From: Anaerolineales bacterium
GTDB lineage: Bacteria; Chloroflexota; Anaerolineae; Anaerolineales; Villigracilaceae
DNA: 5,607 nucleotides
Assembly (NCBI GenBank): GCA_015489255.1
Contig: WGAD01000189.1
Span: 1 to 5,607, forward strand
Reading direction: 5' to 3'
The notes below the pieces were generated by a model. The model ran no database searches and was not told where the DNA came from. It worked only from the letters and a program-made list of their open reading frames with translations. The translations under genes and the position numbers were made by a program. Positions 1-5,607 of this stretch are shown here, piece after piece. How positions within the stretch are numbered: the stretch's first letter is position 1; every line of letters starts with the position of its first letter.

Positions 1-25
1 AAGCCTGACCTGTTTCGCCGCTTGC

Positions 26-52
26 AGGCCTGCCACGTGCAGGCCTTTTTTT
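26..52 (+). terminator. Rho-independent terminator of an upstream gene
   Basis: An 8-bp perfect stem, AGGCCTGC (26-33) with GCAGGCCT (39-46), closes a 5-base loop (CACGT). It runs directly into seven T residues (46-52). This is the standard shape of an intrinsic terminator read on the + strand. The gene it would serve lies left of the window; a TGA at 6-8 (frame 3) could be its stop codon, 17 bases before the stem, but too little is visible to call that gene. The T-run faces rightwards, so it insulates the phosphatase operon from upstream transcription. Confidence 0.85.
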
Positions 53-70
53 CTGCCCGGCAAAATGGGG

Positions 71-76
71 TAAAAT
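71..76 (+). promoter_or_regulatory. Probable -10 element of the phosphatase operon
   Basis: TAAAAT differs from the TATAAT consensus at one position. It sits within GGTAAAATCCTG (69-80), closely matching GGTATAATCTG at the secD promoter (3177-3187). With the usual 6-7 bases from the end of the -10 to the start of transcription, the transcript would begin at about 82-84, on the ATG at 83. No good -35 is visible: 48-53 is TTTTTC, part of the preceding terminator T-run. The call rests on position and on resemblance to the second promoter in the window. Confidence 0.5.
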
Positions 77-82
77 CCTGTC

Positions 83-796
83 ATGGAAGTTGAGATCGCC
101 GTAGCCAAAACCAATAAATATGCCGTTTCCGAAAGCGGCGACACCGTAGAGGTGGTTGAGCGGCCCAACGGCGGATTATCGATCGTGATGGCCGATGGAC
201 AAAGCTCCGGGCAGGGCGCCAAAGCCATCTCACTGCAGGTCGTACAACAGGTGCTCAGCCTGCTGGCCGCAGGCGTCCGCGATGGAGCCGCAGCCCGCGC
301 GGCCTCCGATCGTCTGTTTACCGCCAAAAAAGGCCGCGTTTCCTGCACACTGAACATCCTCTCCGTCGATCTGCTTTCGCGCACCGTCGTCATCAGCCGC
401 AACAACCCGGCGCCGGTTTACATCTACGCCGAAGGCCGCCTGCGCTGCCTGGAGGAGGAAAGCCGCCCCCTCGGCATTTACCGTAACACCCGCCCGCTGA
501 TCGATGAGCTGGCCCTGCAGCCCGGGCTGATCGTTGTGGCCTACACCGACGGACTCGTCCACGCCGGCAAACGCAAAGGCCAGCCGATGGACGTGGAAAG
601 CCTCCTGAACGGGCTGCTGACCGCTGCCGCGCCGGCCCTGCCCCCGGCCCAGGAACTGGCCGATGCCCTGCTCAACGAGGCCATGCGCCTGGACGACAAC
701 CGCCCCGCCGACGACATCAGCGTCATCGTGCTGCAAGTGCGCGCCGGAAAGCGTCTTCCCGTGCGCAAGATGCTCGTCCAACTGCCTTTCTCCTGA
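83..796 (+). CDS. SpoIIE/PP2C-type serine phosphatase, stand-alone
   Basis: This encodes a 237-residue soluble protein with the motifs of the metal-dependent PP2C/SpoIIE (PPM) phosphatases, which remove phosphate from serine or threonine of partner proteins such as anti-sigma-factor antagonists. Visible motifs are SGD at 18-20, ADGQSSGQGAKA at 37-48 (Asp38 matching the metal-binding Asp-Gly), YTDGLVHAG at 154-162 (Asp156), and the C-terminal RPADDISVIVLQV at 207-219 with the paired Asp210/211. The expected metal ligands therefore look intact. There is no sensory, GAF, PAS or membrane segment, so it is a catalytic domain alone, similar in size to RsbX-like proteins. The start at 83 is supported because the conserved N-terminus begins at once; no ribosome binding site precedes it and a -10 element lies 6 bases upstream, so the message may be leaderless. 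It is the first gene of a four-gene operon and its stop overlaps the next ATG by one base (TGATG). Its substrate is unknown, and no kinase or anti-sigma partner lies in the window. Confidence 0.88.
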   Translation: MEVEIAVAKTNKYAVSESGDTVEVVERPNGGLSIVMADGQSSGQGAKAISLQVVQQVLSLLAAGVRDGAAARAASDRLFTAKKGRVSCTLNILSVDLLSRTVVISRNNPAPVYIYAEGRLRCLEEESRPLGIYRNTRPLIDELALQPGLIVVAYTDGLVHAGKRKGQPMDVESLLNGLLTAAAPALPPAQELADALLNEAMRLDDNRPADDISVIVLQVRAGKRLPVRKMLVQLPFS

Positions 797-1830
797 TGCC
801 CCACCGACCCTTCGCTCATTTCCGCCGCCGTTGGCTAGAGATCTGGCTGCTCGTCCGCCAGTTCCGCTGGCCGTTGCTGCTCTTCAGCATCACCGTATTA
901 GCAGGAGGGGTGTTGTACTACAGCCTCAGCCTGTGGCTGAACGAACCGCTGGACAACCTGGCCGAGGCCATCTACCTGGTGCTGACCCTCTCGTTTCTGC
1001 AACCTTCCGGTGAGTTCCCTCTGCACTGGCAGCTGGAAGTCTTTTACTTCCTCATGCCGTTGATCGGCCTGGCCCTGCTGGCCCAGGGGTTGGCCGACTT
1101 CGGCGTCATGCTTTTCAACCGCCGCATGCGCAACAAGGAGTGGCAAGTGACGCTGGCATCCACTTTTCATCATCACGTCGTCCTGATAGGCCTGGGGCAC
1201 CTGGGCTTTCGTGTTGCCAAAGAACTTCACGAAATCGGCAAACCCGTGGTGGTAATCGAACTCGACCCCGACGCCGACTTGCGCCCCACGGTCGAAAGCT
1301 GGGGCATCCCCATCCTGCAAGGCGACGGCACCCAGGCCACCGTTTTACAGGCCGCCAACGTCGCCCGCGCCGAAAGCATCGTCCTATGCAGTCAAAACGA
1401 CGCCGTTAACCTGCAAGCGGCGCTCAAAGCCCGCGCCCTCAACCCGAACATCCGCGTCGTCATCCGCATCTTCGATGATGGTTTCGCCGATGCGCTGCGC
1501 GAGCAATTTGGCTTTCAGGCGTTGAGCGCCACCGGCATGTCGGCTCCCATCTTCGCCGCCACCGCCGCCAACGCCGATATCACCCGCCCGATCACCATCG
1601 AAAACACGGCCCTCAGCCTGGCCCGCTTTGTCATCGCCCCGCGCTCGGCCCTCAAAGGGCGCACCATCGGCGACATCGAACAACAGTACGATGTCAGCGT
1701 GGTGCGCATTGAACGCAACGGCCAAATGGACATGCACCCGCCGGCCAACCGCATCTTGCAAGACGGCGACCTGCTCATCGTCCTGGGCGAACCCCACCTG
1801 CTGAAAAAACTAATCTATGACAACCGCTGA
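796..1830 (+). CDS. Two-TM, RCK-domain (TrkA-N/TrkA-C) potassium-channel-like protein
   Basis: This 344-residue protein has the domain order of a bacterial RCK-gated potassium channel. A basic N-terminus is followed by TM1 (about 26-47), a re-entrant pore-helix-like segment (about 53-66), TM2 (about 80-104), a Rossmann RCK-N domain (about 126-245) and a TrkA-C domain (about 266-344). The nucleotide-binding loop is GLGHLG at 132-137, and Glu155 ends strand 2 (VVVIELD), favouring NAD(H)-type binding. QGDGTQATVLQAANV at 175-189 is the usual second RCK motif. The oddity is the filter: where a K+ channel has TVGYGD, this protein has FLQPSG (67-72), so the canonical selectivity filter is absent although the flanking TMs and RCK are intact. 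It could be a channel of other selectivity, a non-conducting nucleotide sensor, or an ion-transport subunit needing a partner. No Shine-Dalgarno sequence precedes the ATG at 796; it overlaps the previous stop (TGATG), implying coupled translation. Confidence 0.85.
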   Translation: MPHRPFAHFRRRWLEIWLLVRQFRWPLLLFSITVLAGGVLYYSLSLWLNEPLDNLAEAIYLVLTLSFLQPSGEFPLHWQLEVFYFLMPLIGLALLAQGLADFGVMLFNRRMRNKEWQVTLASTFHHHVVLIGLGHLGFRVAKELHEIGKPVVVIELDPDADLRPTVESWGIPILQGDGTQATVLQAANVARAESIVLCSQNDAVNLQAALKARALNPNIRVVIRIFDDGFADALREQFGFQALSATGMSAPIFAATAANADITRPITIENTALSLARFVIAPRSALKGRTIGDIEQQYDVSVVRIERNGQMDMHPPANRILQDGDLLIVLGEPHLLKKLIYDNR

Positions 1831-2179
1831 CCAACCCCGCATCGGCATCGTTGGCCCTTGCGGCGCCGGCAAGACCACCCTGGCCGCCGCATTGCGTCAG
1901 CGCGGTTACCAAGCGCGCGCCATTGCCCAGGAACACTCCTTTGCCCCGCAAATGTGGCAACGGCTGACCAACCCCGACGTGCTCATCTTCCTGGACGCCT
2001 CGCCCACCGTCTGCGCCGCGCGGCGGCGCTTCCAATGGACGGTCAAAGACTGGGAAGAACAGCACGCCCGCCTGGCGCACGCCCGCGCGCACGCCGATCT
2101 CTACCTGCACACCGACGACCTCAACCCGCAAGAGGTCCTGGCACGCGTCCTCGCTTACCTGGAGGGCCGCCGACCATGA
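1817..2179 (+). CDS. Small P-loop NTPase / nucleotide-kinase-like protein
   Basis: This encodes a 120-residue protein of the P-loop NTPase fold. A Walker A motif, GPCGAGKTT, lies at 13-21 with Lys19 and Thr20. A hydrophobic strand ending in Asp, VLIFLDAS at 55-62, fits Walker B or the strand that precedes the lid in small kinases. An Arg-rich stretch follows (CAARRRF, 66-72), resembling the lid-region arginines of nucleoside or shikimate-type kinases. The C-terminal ADLYLHTDDLNPQEV (93-107) resembles the last strand and helix of cytidylate- or APS-kinase-like proteins. At 120 residues it is shorter than typical members of those families (about 170-200), so the substrate-binding part is reduced. 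I do not recognise a named family or substrate. It overlaps the RCK gene by 14 bases and the methyltransferase by 4, so it is translated within the operon. No ribosome binding site is visible before the ATG. Confidence 0.75.
   Translation: MTTADQPRIGIVGPCGAGKTTLAAALRQRGYQARAIAQEHSFAPQMWQRLTNPDVLIFLDASPTVCAARRRFQWTVKDWEEQHARLAHARAHADLYLHTDDLNPQEVLARVLAYLEGRRP
2161..2166 (+). promoter_or_regulatory. Ribosome binding site fixing the methyltransferase start
   Basis: GGAGGG lies 9 bases before the ATG at 2176, inside the end of the upstream P-loop gene. It supports 2176 over any start further upstream in the same open frame, which extends back to 1858 but there only overlaps other genes with an implausible Arg/Pro-rich translation. 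Confidence 0.7.
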
Positions 2180-3165
2180 ACCCGGACCTCCAGCGCAGCC
2201 TGGAACGCGCTGCCGCCTGGCGCGCCTCCTGGCTGCAACCGCCGCACGACCGCGCCTTCCGCCTGTTCAACGGCTTCTACGAGGGTGCGCCCGCCCTGAG
2301 CATCGACGTTTACGCTCGCACCGCCGTCCTGCACAACTATGCCCGCCAACCCGCCGAAGGCGCCCCCCTGGTGCGCCAGGCCGCCGATTTCATCCAGGCC
2401 CGCCTGCCCTGGGTGCAAACCATCCTGGTGAAGGTACGACGCGGCTCGCAGGAAGAACGACGCGGGGTGCTGATCGCCGGCCCGCAGCCCGATCGGCGCA
2501 TTGCCGAAAACGGCGTCCGCTACGCTATAGACCTGACGCTCAACCGCGACACCAGTTTCTACCTGGACACGCGCAGCCTGCGCCGCTGGGCCAAAGCCCG
2601 CCTGGGCAGCAAGACCGTGCTCAACACCTTCGCTTACACCGGCAGCCTGGGCGTCGCCGCCGCGGCGGGAGGCGCGCGCCGCGTCATCCACCTGGATCGC
2701 AGCCGCACGTTTCTCAACCTGGCGAAGGAATCGTACACGCTCAACGGCCTGCCCATCCACAAGCGCGATTTCATCGCTGCCGATTTCTTCCCCGTCACCG
2801 CCCGCCTGCGGCGAGAGAAAGCCCAATTCGATTGCGTCTTTCTCGACCCGCCCTTCTTCGCCGTCAGTGGCCGCGGTCGCGTAGATTGGGAAAACGACCC
2901 CCTGCGGCTGATTAACAAAGTCCGCCCTTTGGTGGCGCCCAACGGCTGGCTGGTCGCCATCAACAACGCCCTGTTCCTCAGCGGACAGGCATACATGGCA
3001 ACGCTGGATCGCATCTGCGCCAGCGGGCGCTTCGTTCTCGAATCCCGACTGCCCATCGATCCCGACTTCACCGGCCCGGCAGACGACCGACAGCGCCCTC
3101 CGCCGGTCGATCCCGCGCCCTTCAATCACCCGACAAAGATCGCCATCTTGCGCCGGATCCTTTGA
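2176..3165 (+). CDS. Class I SAM-dependent rRNA methyltransferase, RlmI/RlmK-like
   Basis: This 329-residue protein belongs to the RlmI/RlmK-type family of SAM-dependent methyltransferases, which modify 23S rRNA bases in the large ribosomal subunit. An N-terminal part (about 20-110) contains the family's central-domain signature [20 protein letters not shown] (28-47). [14 protein letters not shown] (125-138) matches the segment before the catalytic fold. The Rossmann domain follows: motif [19 protein letters not shown] (150-167); an acidic residue at the end of strand 2 (Asp174 in HLDRS); and motif IV, DPPFF (224-228). Compared with E. coli RlmI (about 396 residues) it is shorter and lacks the N-terminal PUA RNA-binding domain. 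The target base (m5C or m7G in 23S rRNA) cannot be read from sequence alone. It overlaps the P-loop gene by ATGA, so it is the last gene of the operon; the secD promoter begins within 11 bases of its stop. Confidence 0.85.
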   Translation: MNPDLQRSLERAAAWRASWLQPPHDRAFRLFNGFYEGAPALSIDVYARTAVLHNYARQPAEGAPLVRQAADFIQARLPWVQTILVKVRRGSQEERRGVLIAGPQPDRRIAENGVRYAIDLTLNRDTSFYLDTRSLRRWAKARLGSKTVLNTFAYTGSLGVAAAAGGARRVIHLDRSRTFLNLAKESYTLNGLPIHKRDFIAADFFPVTARLRREKAQFDCVFLDPPFFAVSGRGRVDWENDPLRLINKVRPLVAPNGWLVAINNALFLSGQAYMATLDRICASGRFVLESRLPIDPDFTGPADDRQRPPPVDPAPFNHPTKIAILRRIL

Positions 3166-3175
3166 AAAAAGGCGG

Positions 3176-3184
3176 TGGTATAAT
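3176..3184 (+). promoter_or_regulatory. Extended -10 promoter of secDF
   Basis: TGG followed by a perfect TATAAT is an extended -10 element of the housekeeping sigma factor, which can work without a -35. The hexamers 16-18 bases upstream (such as GATCCT at 3156-3161) do not resemble TTGACA; a TTGAAA at 3162-3167 is only 11 bases away, too close. Transcription should start near 3191, giving a leader of about 52 bases before secD. The element begins just after the stop of the methyltransferase gene, so secDF is probably its own transcription unit. Confidence 0.75.
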
Positions 3185-3200
3185 CTGCTTTCGTACCGCC

Positions 3201-3223
3201 ACCAGCCGACGGCTGGTATTTTT
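3201..3223 (+). terminator. Terminator-like hairpin in the secD leader
   Basis: ACCAGCCG (3201-3208) and CGGCTGGT (3210-3217) form a perfect palindrome that folds as a 7-bp stem with a 3-base loop. It is followed by A and five T (3219-3223). It lies downstream of the TATAAT promoter and 13 bases before the secD ribosome binding site. It could end read-through from the methyltransferase operon, act as an attenuator of secD, or only stabilise the 5' end of the mRNA. The stem is short and the T-run modest, so termination would probably be partial. Confidence 0.5.
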
Positions 3224-3230
3224 ACATCAT

Positions 3231-3234
3231 GGAG
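3231..3234 (+). promoter_or_regulatory. Ribosome binding site fixing the secD start
   Basis: GGAG, within a purine run at 3231-3243, lies 8 bases before the ATG at 3243. It rejects the longer in-frame TTG start at 3162, which would place the promoter and hairpin inside the coding region and add 27 residues that do not look like a SecD N-terminus. Confidence 0.8.
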
Positions 3235-3242
3235 AAGAAGAA

Positions 3243-4577
3243 ATGCGTCGTCAGAACAACATGCTATTCCTGATTATTCTTCTGTTCGCCGTTGCGGTGT
3301 GGATCGATTTCAGCGATACCATTCGCATCGGCAGTTTTTCGCGCAACGTGGAAACCCGCCTGGGGCTCGATCTGCGCGGCGGCTTGCAAGTGCTGCTGGA
3401 AGCCGATGTGCCAGCCGACACCCCCGTTGCGCCGGAAGACCTGGAGGTCGCCCGCGCCATCATCGAACGGCGCGTTAACGCCCTCGGTGTGAGCGAAACC
3501 GTGCTGCAAGTGGCGGGAGACCGCCGCATCGTGGCCGAATTCCCCGGCATCGACAACCCCGAAGACGTTATCGCCACCCTGCGCGAAACCGGTTTGCTGG
3601 AGTTCGTAGATACCGGCGACACCCCCTTCCAGGCCGGCCAGCCGATCCAGACGGACTTCGGCCTGACCGAAGAAGACATCGCCGCCCTGGAAGCCGAAGG
3701 CATTGCCGTTTATCACACCGTGATGACCGGCACCGCACTCGACACCGTCGCCGTCCAGCCCGATCAACTCGGCAACCCGACGATCTCCTTCAGCCTGAAG
3801 CCTGACTACGCCAAACTCTTTGCCGATTACACCGCGGCCAACATCGGTAAATACCTGACCATCGTACTCGACGGCAAAGTCATCTCCTCCCCGGTCATCA
3901 ACAGCGCCATCCCCGATGGGCAAGGGGTGATCCAGGGCAGCTTCACCCGTGAAGAGGCCAATTCGCTCGCCATTCAACTGCGCTACGGCTCCCTTCCTAT
4001 TCCGCTGAAGGTGGTCGAAAGCCGCACCGTCGGCCCCACCCTGGGCGAAGAATCGGTACGTAAGAGCCTGCTCGCCGGCCTGATCGGCCTGACCGTTGTT
4101 ATGTTGTTCATGGCGCTCTACTACCGCCTGCCCGGCACTATCGCCGACGTGGCCTTGATCAATTACACCCTGCTGACCCTGATGCTCTACAAACTGATAC
4201 CAGTCGTGCTCACCCTGCCCGGTATCGCCGGCTTCATCTTGAGCATCGGCATGGCCGTGGACGCCAACGTCCTGATCTTTGAGCGCCTGAAAGAAGAATT
4301 GCGCGCCGGGAAGAGCCTGCGCATGGCCATCGATTTGGGGTGGAGCCGCGCCTGGCCATCCATCCGCGACTCGAACATCGCAACGCTCATCACCTCCTCC
4401 ATCCTCTTCTGGTTTGGCAACACCTTCGGCGCCAGCATGGTCAAAGGCTTTGCCCTCACTCTGGCCCTGGGTGTGATGGTCAGCTTGTTCACAGCCATCA
4501 TCGTCACCCGCACCCTGCTGCACCTGGTGCTGGACAACGTCAAATCGGCCGAACACCCCAAGTGGTTTGGCATCTAG
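3243..4577 (+). CDS. secD: Protein translocase subunit SecD
   Basis: SecD is an inner-membrane RND-family protein. With SecF it uses the proton gradient to help draw preproteins out of SecYEG on the outer face of the membrane. From the ATG at 3243 the product has 444 residues. TM1 is at about 7-23, followed by a large extracytoplasmic domain (about 25-270) starting with the conserved [14 protein letters not shown] (40-53). Five more TM segments fill about 272-430. [20 protein letters not shown] (244-263) and [20 protein letters not shown] (264-283) are typical of the entry to TM2. [17 protein letters not shown] (336-352) carries Asp340, the proton-path Asp of TM4. The protein is compact, like the SecD half of Thermus SecDF and much shorter than E. 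coli SecD (about 615). secF follows 10 bases after the stop; yajC is not adjacent. The unit is probably transcribed from the extended -10 promoter at 3176-3184. Confidence 0.97.
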   Translation: MRRQNNMLFLIILLFAVAVWIDFSDTIRIGSFSRNVETRLGLDLRGGLQVLLEADVPADTPVAPEDLEVARAIIERRVNALGVSETVLQVAGDRRIVAEFPGIDNPEDVIATLRETGLLEFVDTGDTPFQAGQPIQTDFGLTEEDIAALEAEGIAVYHTVMTGTALDTVAVQPDQLGNPTISFSLKPDYAKLFADYTAANIGKYLTIVLDGKVISSPVINSAIPDGQGVIQGSFTREEANSLAIQLRYGSLPIPLKVVESRTVGPTLGEESVRKSLLAGLIGLTVVMLFMALYYRLPGTIADVALINYTLLTLMLYKLIPVVLTLPGIAGFILSIGMAVDANVLIFERLKEELRAGKSLRMAIDLGWSRAWPSIRDSNIATLITSSILFWFGNTFGASMVKGFALTLALGVMVSLFTAIIVTRTLLHLVLDNVKSAEHPKWFGI

Positions 4578-4580
4578 GAG
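4576..4580 (+). promoter_or_regulatory. Ribosome binding site fixing the secF start
   Basis: AGGAG overlaps the TAG stop of secD (4575-4577) and lies 7 bases before the ATG at 4588. This selects 4588 over the in-frame TTG at 4567, which would overlap the end of secD. The overlap of binding site and stop codon favours coupled production of SecD and SecF. Confidence 0.85.
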
Positions 4581-4587
4581 TTCTGCC

Positions 4588-5505
4588 ATGAACATCATCA
4601 AGCACCGTTACCTTTATTTTTTCATTTCCCTCGTGGTTATCTTGCCCGGCGTCATCGCCCTGGCGCTTTGGGGATTGCCCCTGGGCATCGACTTCACCGG
4701 TGGCAGCCTGCTGGAGATTAGCTTCAGCGGCACGCGCCCCGATAACGCCATGATCGCCGAAACCTACGCTGAATTTGGCATCGAGGACGCCATCATCCAA
4801 CCCCTGGGCGACGACGCCTTTTCCATCCGCACCCAGGCCATTGACGACGCCACCAAAGGGCAAATCGTCGCCGCTCTGGAAGAAAAGAGCGGGCAAACCG
4901 TCACCGTGCTGCACTTCACCCAGGTCAGCCCGGCAGTCGGTGCCGAAGTCGCCGCCCGCGCTATGGGAGCCGTGGCCCTGGCCGCCCTGTTCATCCTCGG
5001 CTACATCACCTACGCCTTCCGTGGCGTGCGCCACGCCTTCCGCTACGGCGTGGCCGCCATCACGGCCATGCTGCACGATGTGCTGGTCGTTGTTGGGCTG
5101 GAGGCCATCTTTGGCCACTATCTGGGTTGGCAGGCCGATTCCCTCTTCCTGACGGCCCTGCTGACGGTGATCGGCTTTTCCGTGCACGATTCCATCGTCG
5201 TCTTCGACCGCGTGCGCGAAAATAGCCACATCTATCGTCGCCTGGACTACGAAACCCTGGTCAACCACTCCATCGTCCAGACGCTGGATCGCTCCATCAA
5301 CACCCAGCTGACGGTGCTCTTCACTCTGCTGGCGCTGGCAATCTTCGGCGGCAACAATATCCGCCACTTCGTCGTCATCCTGATGGTGGGTATCTTCAGC
5401 GGGACGTATTCCTCGATCTTCAACGCCGCCCCCATCCTGGTCGTTTGGGAATACCAGGAATGGAAAAATTGGTTCCGCCGCCGCAAGGCAGAACCGGCAG
5501 CCTAA
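4588..5505 (+). CDS. secF: Protein translocase subunit SecF
   Basis: SecF is the partner of SecD in the accessory Sec motor. The 305-residue product has the expected plan: TM1 (about 9-28), an extracytoplasmic P4 domain (about 30-118), and five further TM segments (about 124-287), ending in a basic cytoplasmic tail (RRRK, 297-300). Family motifs are GIDFTGGSLLEI (33-44), VGAEVAARA (117-125), HDVLVVVG (163-170), TVIGFSVHDSIVVFDRVREN (193-212), RSINTQLTVLFTLLAL (235-250) and SGTYSSIFNAAPILV (271-285). Asp201 and Arg235 correspond by position and spacing to the TM-embedded Asp and Arg implicated in proton transfer in Thermus SecDF. One small departure is His200 just before Asp201, where many SecF proteins have Asn. 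Length is normal for a separate SecF. It is the last gene of the unit; a strong terminator begins 6 bases after the stop. Confidence 0.97.
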   Translation: MNIIKHRYLYFFISLVVILPGVIALALWGLPLGIDFTGGSLLEISFSGTRPDNAMIAETYAEFGIEDAIIQPLGDDAFSIRTQAIDDATKGQIVAALEEKSGQTVTVLHFTQVSPAVGAEVAARAMGAVALAALFILGYITYAFRGVRHAFRYGVAAITAMLHDVLVVVGLEAIFGHYLGWQADSLFLTALLTVIGFSVHDSIVVFDRVRENSHIYRRLDYETLVNHSIVQTLDRSINTQLTVLFTLLALAIFGGNNIRHFVVILMVGIFSGTYSSIFNAAPILVVWEYQEWKNWFRRRKAEPAA

Positions 5506-5511
5506 GCGCAC

Positions 5512-5547
5512 AAAACAGCGCGTTTGAAGAAAACGCGCTGTTTTTTT
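5512..5547 (+). terminator. Rho-independent terminator after secF
   Basis: An 11-bp perfect stem (5515-5525 with 5531-5541), extendable to 14 bp by A-T pairs, closes a GAAGA loop. It is rich in GC in the middle (AGCGCG/CGCGCT) and is followed by seven T (5541-5547). It ends the secDF transcript. On the opposite strand only four T would follow the stem, so any action there would be weak. Confidence 0.92.
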
Positions 5548-5580
5548 ACGCTTTATTTTTTATGATATTTATGAATAATA

Positions 5581-5586
5581 TTGACA
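5581..5586 (+). promoter_or_regulatory. Possible -35 hexamer of a gene beyond the right edge
   Basis: TTGACA is a perfect sigma-70-type -35 sequence in a stretch that turns suddenly AT-rich (5548-5580) after the terminator. The matching -10 would begin at about 5604 and is cut off by the window end, so the promoter cannot be confirmed. Confidence 0.4.
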
Positions 5587-5607
5587 GACAGCCACCATCC
5601 TGACTGT
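5584..5607. repeat. Imperfect inverted repeat, possible operator
   Basis: ACAGACAG (5584-5591) and CTGACTGT (5600-5607) are inverted with 7 of 8 positions paired, separated by 8 bases. The repeat overlaps the possible -35 hexamer and would lie in its spacer, a common place for a repressor site. It may extend past the window end. A repeat of this length can arise by chance. Confidence 0.3.

Noticed and set aside
1858..2175. In-frame upstream extension of the methyltransferase open frame by 106 codons
   Set aside because: It translates to Arg/Pro/Ala-rich sequence over the P-loop gene. The ATG at 2176 has a good ribosome binding site and the usual ATGA overlap.
2655..2675. GC-only palindromic stretch in the methyltransferase gene
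   Set aside because: It encodes the Ala/Gly run of the SAM-binding motif I; the symmetry follows from GCC/GCG alanine codons.
3162..3184. TTGAAA (3162-3167) as the -35 partner of TATAAT (3179-3184)
   Set aside because: The spacer is only 11 bases, too short for a sigma-70-type promoter; the extended -10 explains the site better.
3229..3273. Small 14-codon frame starting at ATG 3229 and overlapping the secD start
   Set aside because: It has no ribosome binding site of its own, and its start codon overlaps the one used for secD. It is most likely chance.
3264..4601. Long open frame on the minus strand (445 codons) opposite secD, with others opposite secF (4540-5511) and the methyltransferase (2155-3129)
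   Set aside because: GC-rich codon use on the + strand leaves the opposite frames free of stops. The translations are Gly/Asp/Gln/His-rich, match no family I know, and lie opposite genes with strong motifs.
5012..5042. 10-base direct repeat (ACGCCTTCCG, 5012-5021 and 5033-5042) flanking a 7-bp inverted repeat inside secF
   Set aside because: It is explained by the repeated Ala-Phe-Arg in the cytoplasmic loop after TM2 and by high GC content. It lies in conserved coding sequence with no sign of insertion.
1..5607. Search for a defence system, CRISPR array, insertion sequence or toxin-antitoxin pair
   Set aside because: I saw no repeat-spacer pattern, transposase motif, attachment site or small toxin/antitoxin gene pair. 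All sizeable + strand space is filled by the six genes described.

Overview
This window is GC-rich, densely packed bacterial chromosome with all recognisable genes on the + strand. Several things suggest a member of the Chloroflexota, probably the Anaerolineae/Caldilineae side. The SpoIIE-type phosphatase resembles a stand-alone family I associate with that phylum. SecD and SecF are separate and compact, and the promoter -10 elements have a GGTAWAATC look. This taxonomic call rests on remembered resemblance, not on a search. I see no mobile element, CRISPR array, tRNA or rRNA.

Layout. Positions 1-82 hold a strong intrinsic terminator (26-52) for a gene that lies to the left of the window, then a -10-like element (71-76) almost touching the first start codon. 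Next come four genes so tightly overlapped that they almost certainly form one operon: a SpoIIE/PP2C-type serine phosphatase (83-796), a two-TM membrane protein with a cytoplasmic NAD-binding RCK (TrkA-N/TrkA-C) module (796-1830), a 120-residue P-loop NTPase or kinase-like protein (1817-2179), and an RlmI/RlmK-like SAM-dependent methyltransferase (2176-3165). The junctions overlap by 1, 14 and 4 bases.

The 77-base gap 3166-3242 holds an extended -10 promoter (TGG-TATAAT) and a perfect hairpin followed by a short T-run, just before the ribosome binding site of secD. secD (3243-4577) and secF (4588-5505) follow as a two-gene unit. They encode the proton-driven accessory motor of the Sec translocon. 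The unit ends at a textbook intrinsic terminator (5512-5547). The last 60 bases switch abruptly to AT-rich sequence with a perfect TTGACA -35 hexamer and an imperfect inverted repeat. They look like the control region of a gene beyond the right edge.

How the genes work together. SecD and SecF form one complex that pulls secreted proteins through SecYEG using the proton gradient; the Asp and Arg residues expected for the proton path are present. The first four genes have no obvious common pathway: they combine phospho-signalling, nucleotide- or ion-linked membrane sensing, an orphan NTPase and RNA methylation. The most unusual item is the RCK membrane protein. It keeps the pore-module architecture of a potassium channel, but its selectivity-filter segment is not a K+ filter. 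I found no clear new defence or mobile system; the rest is mostly core metabolism with some orphan members.
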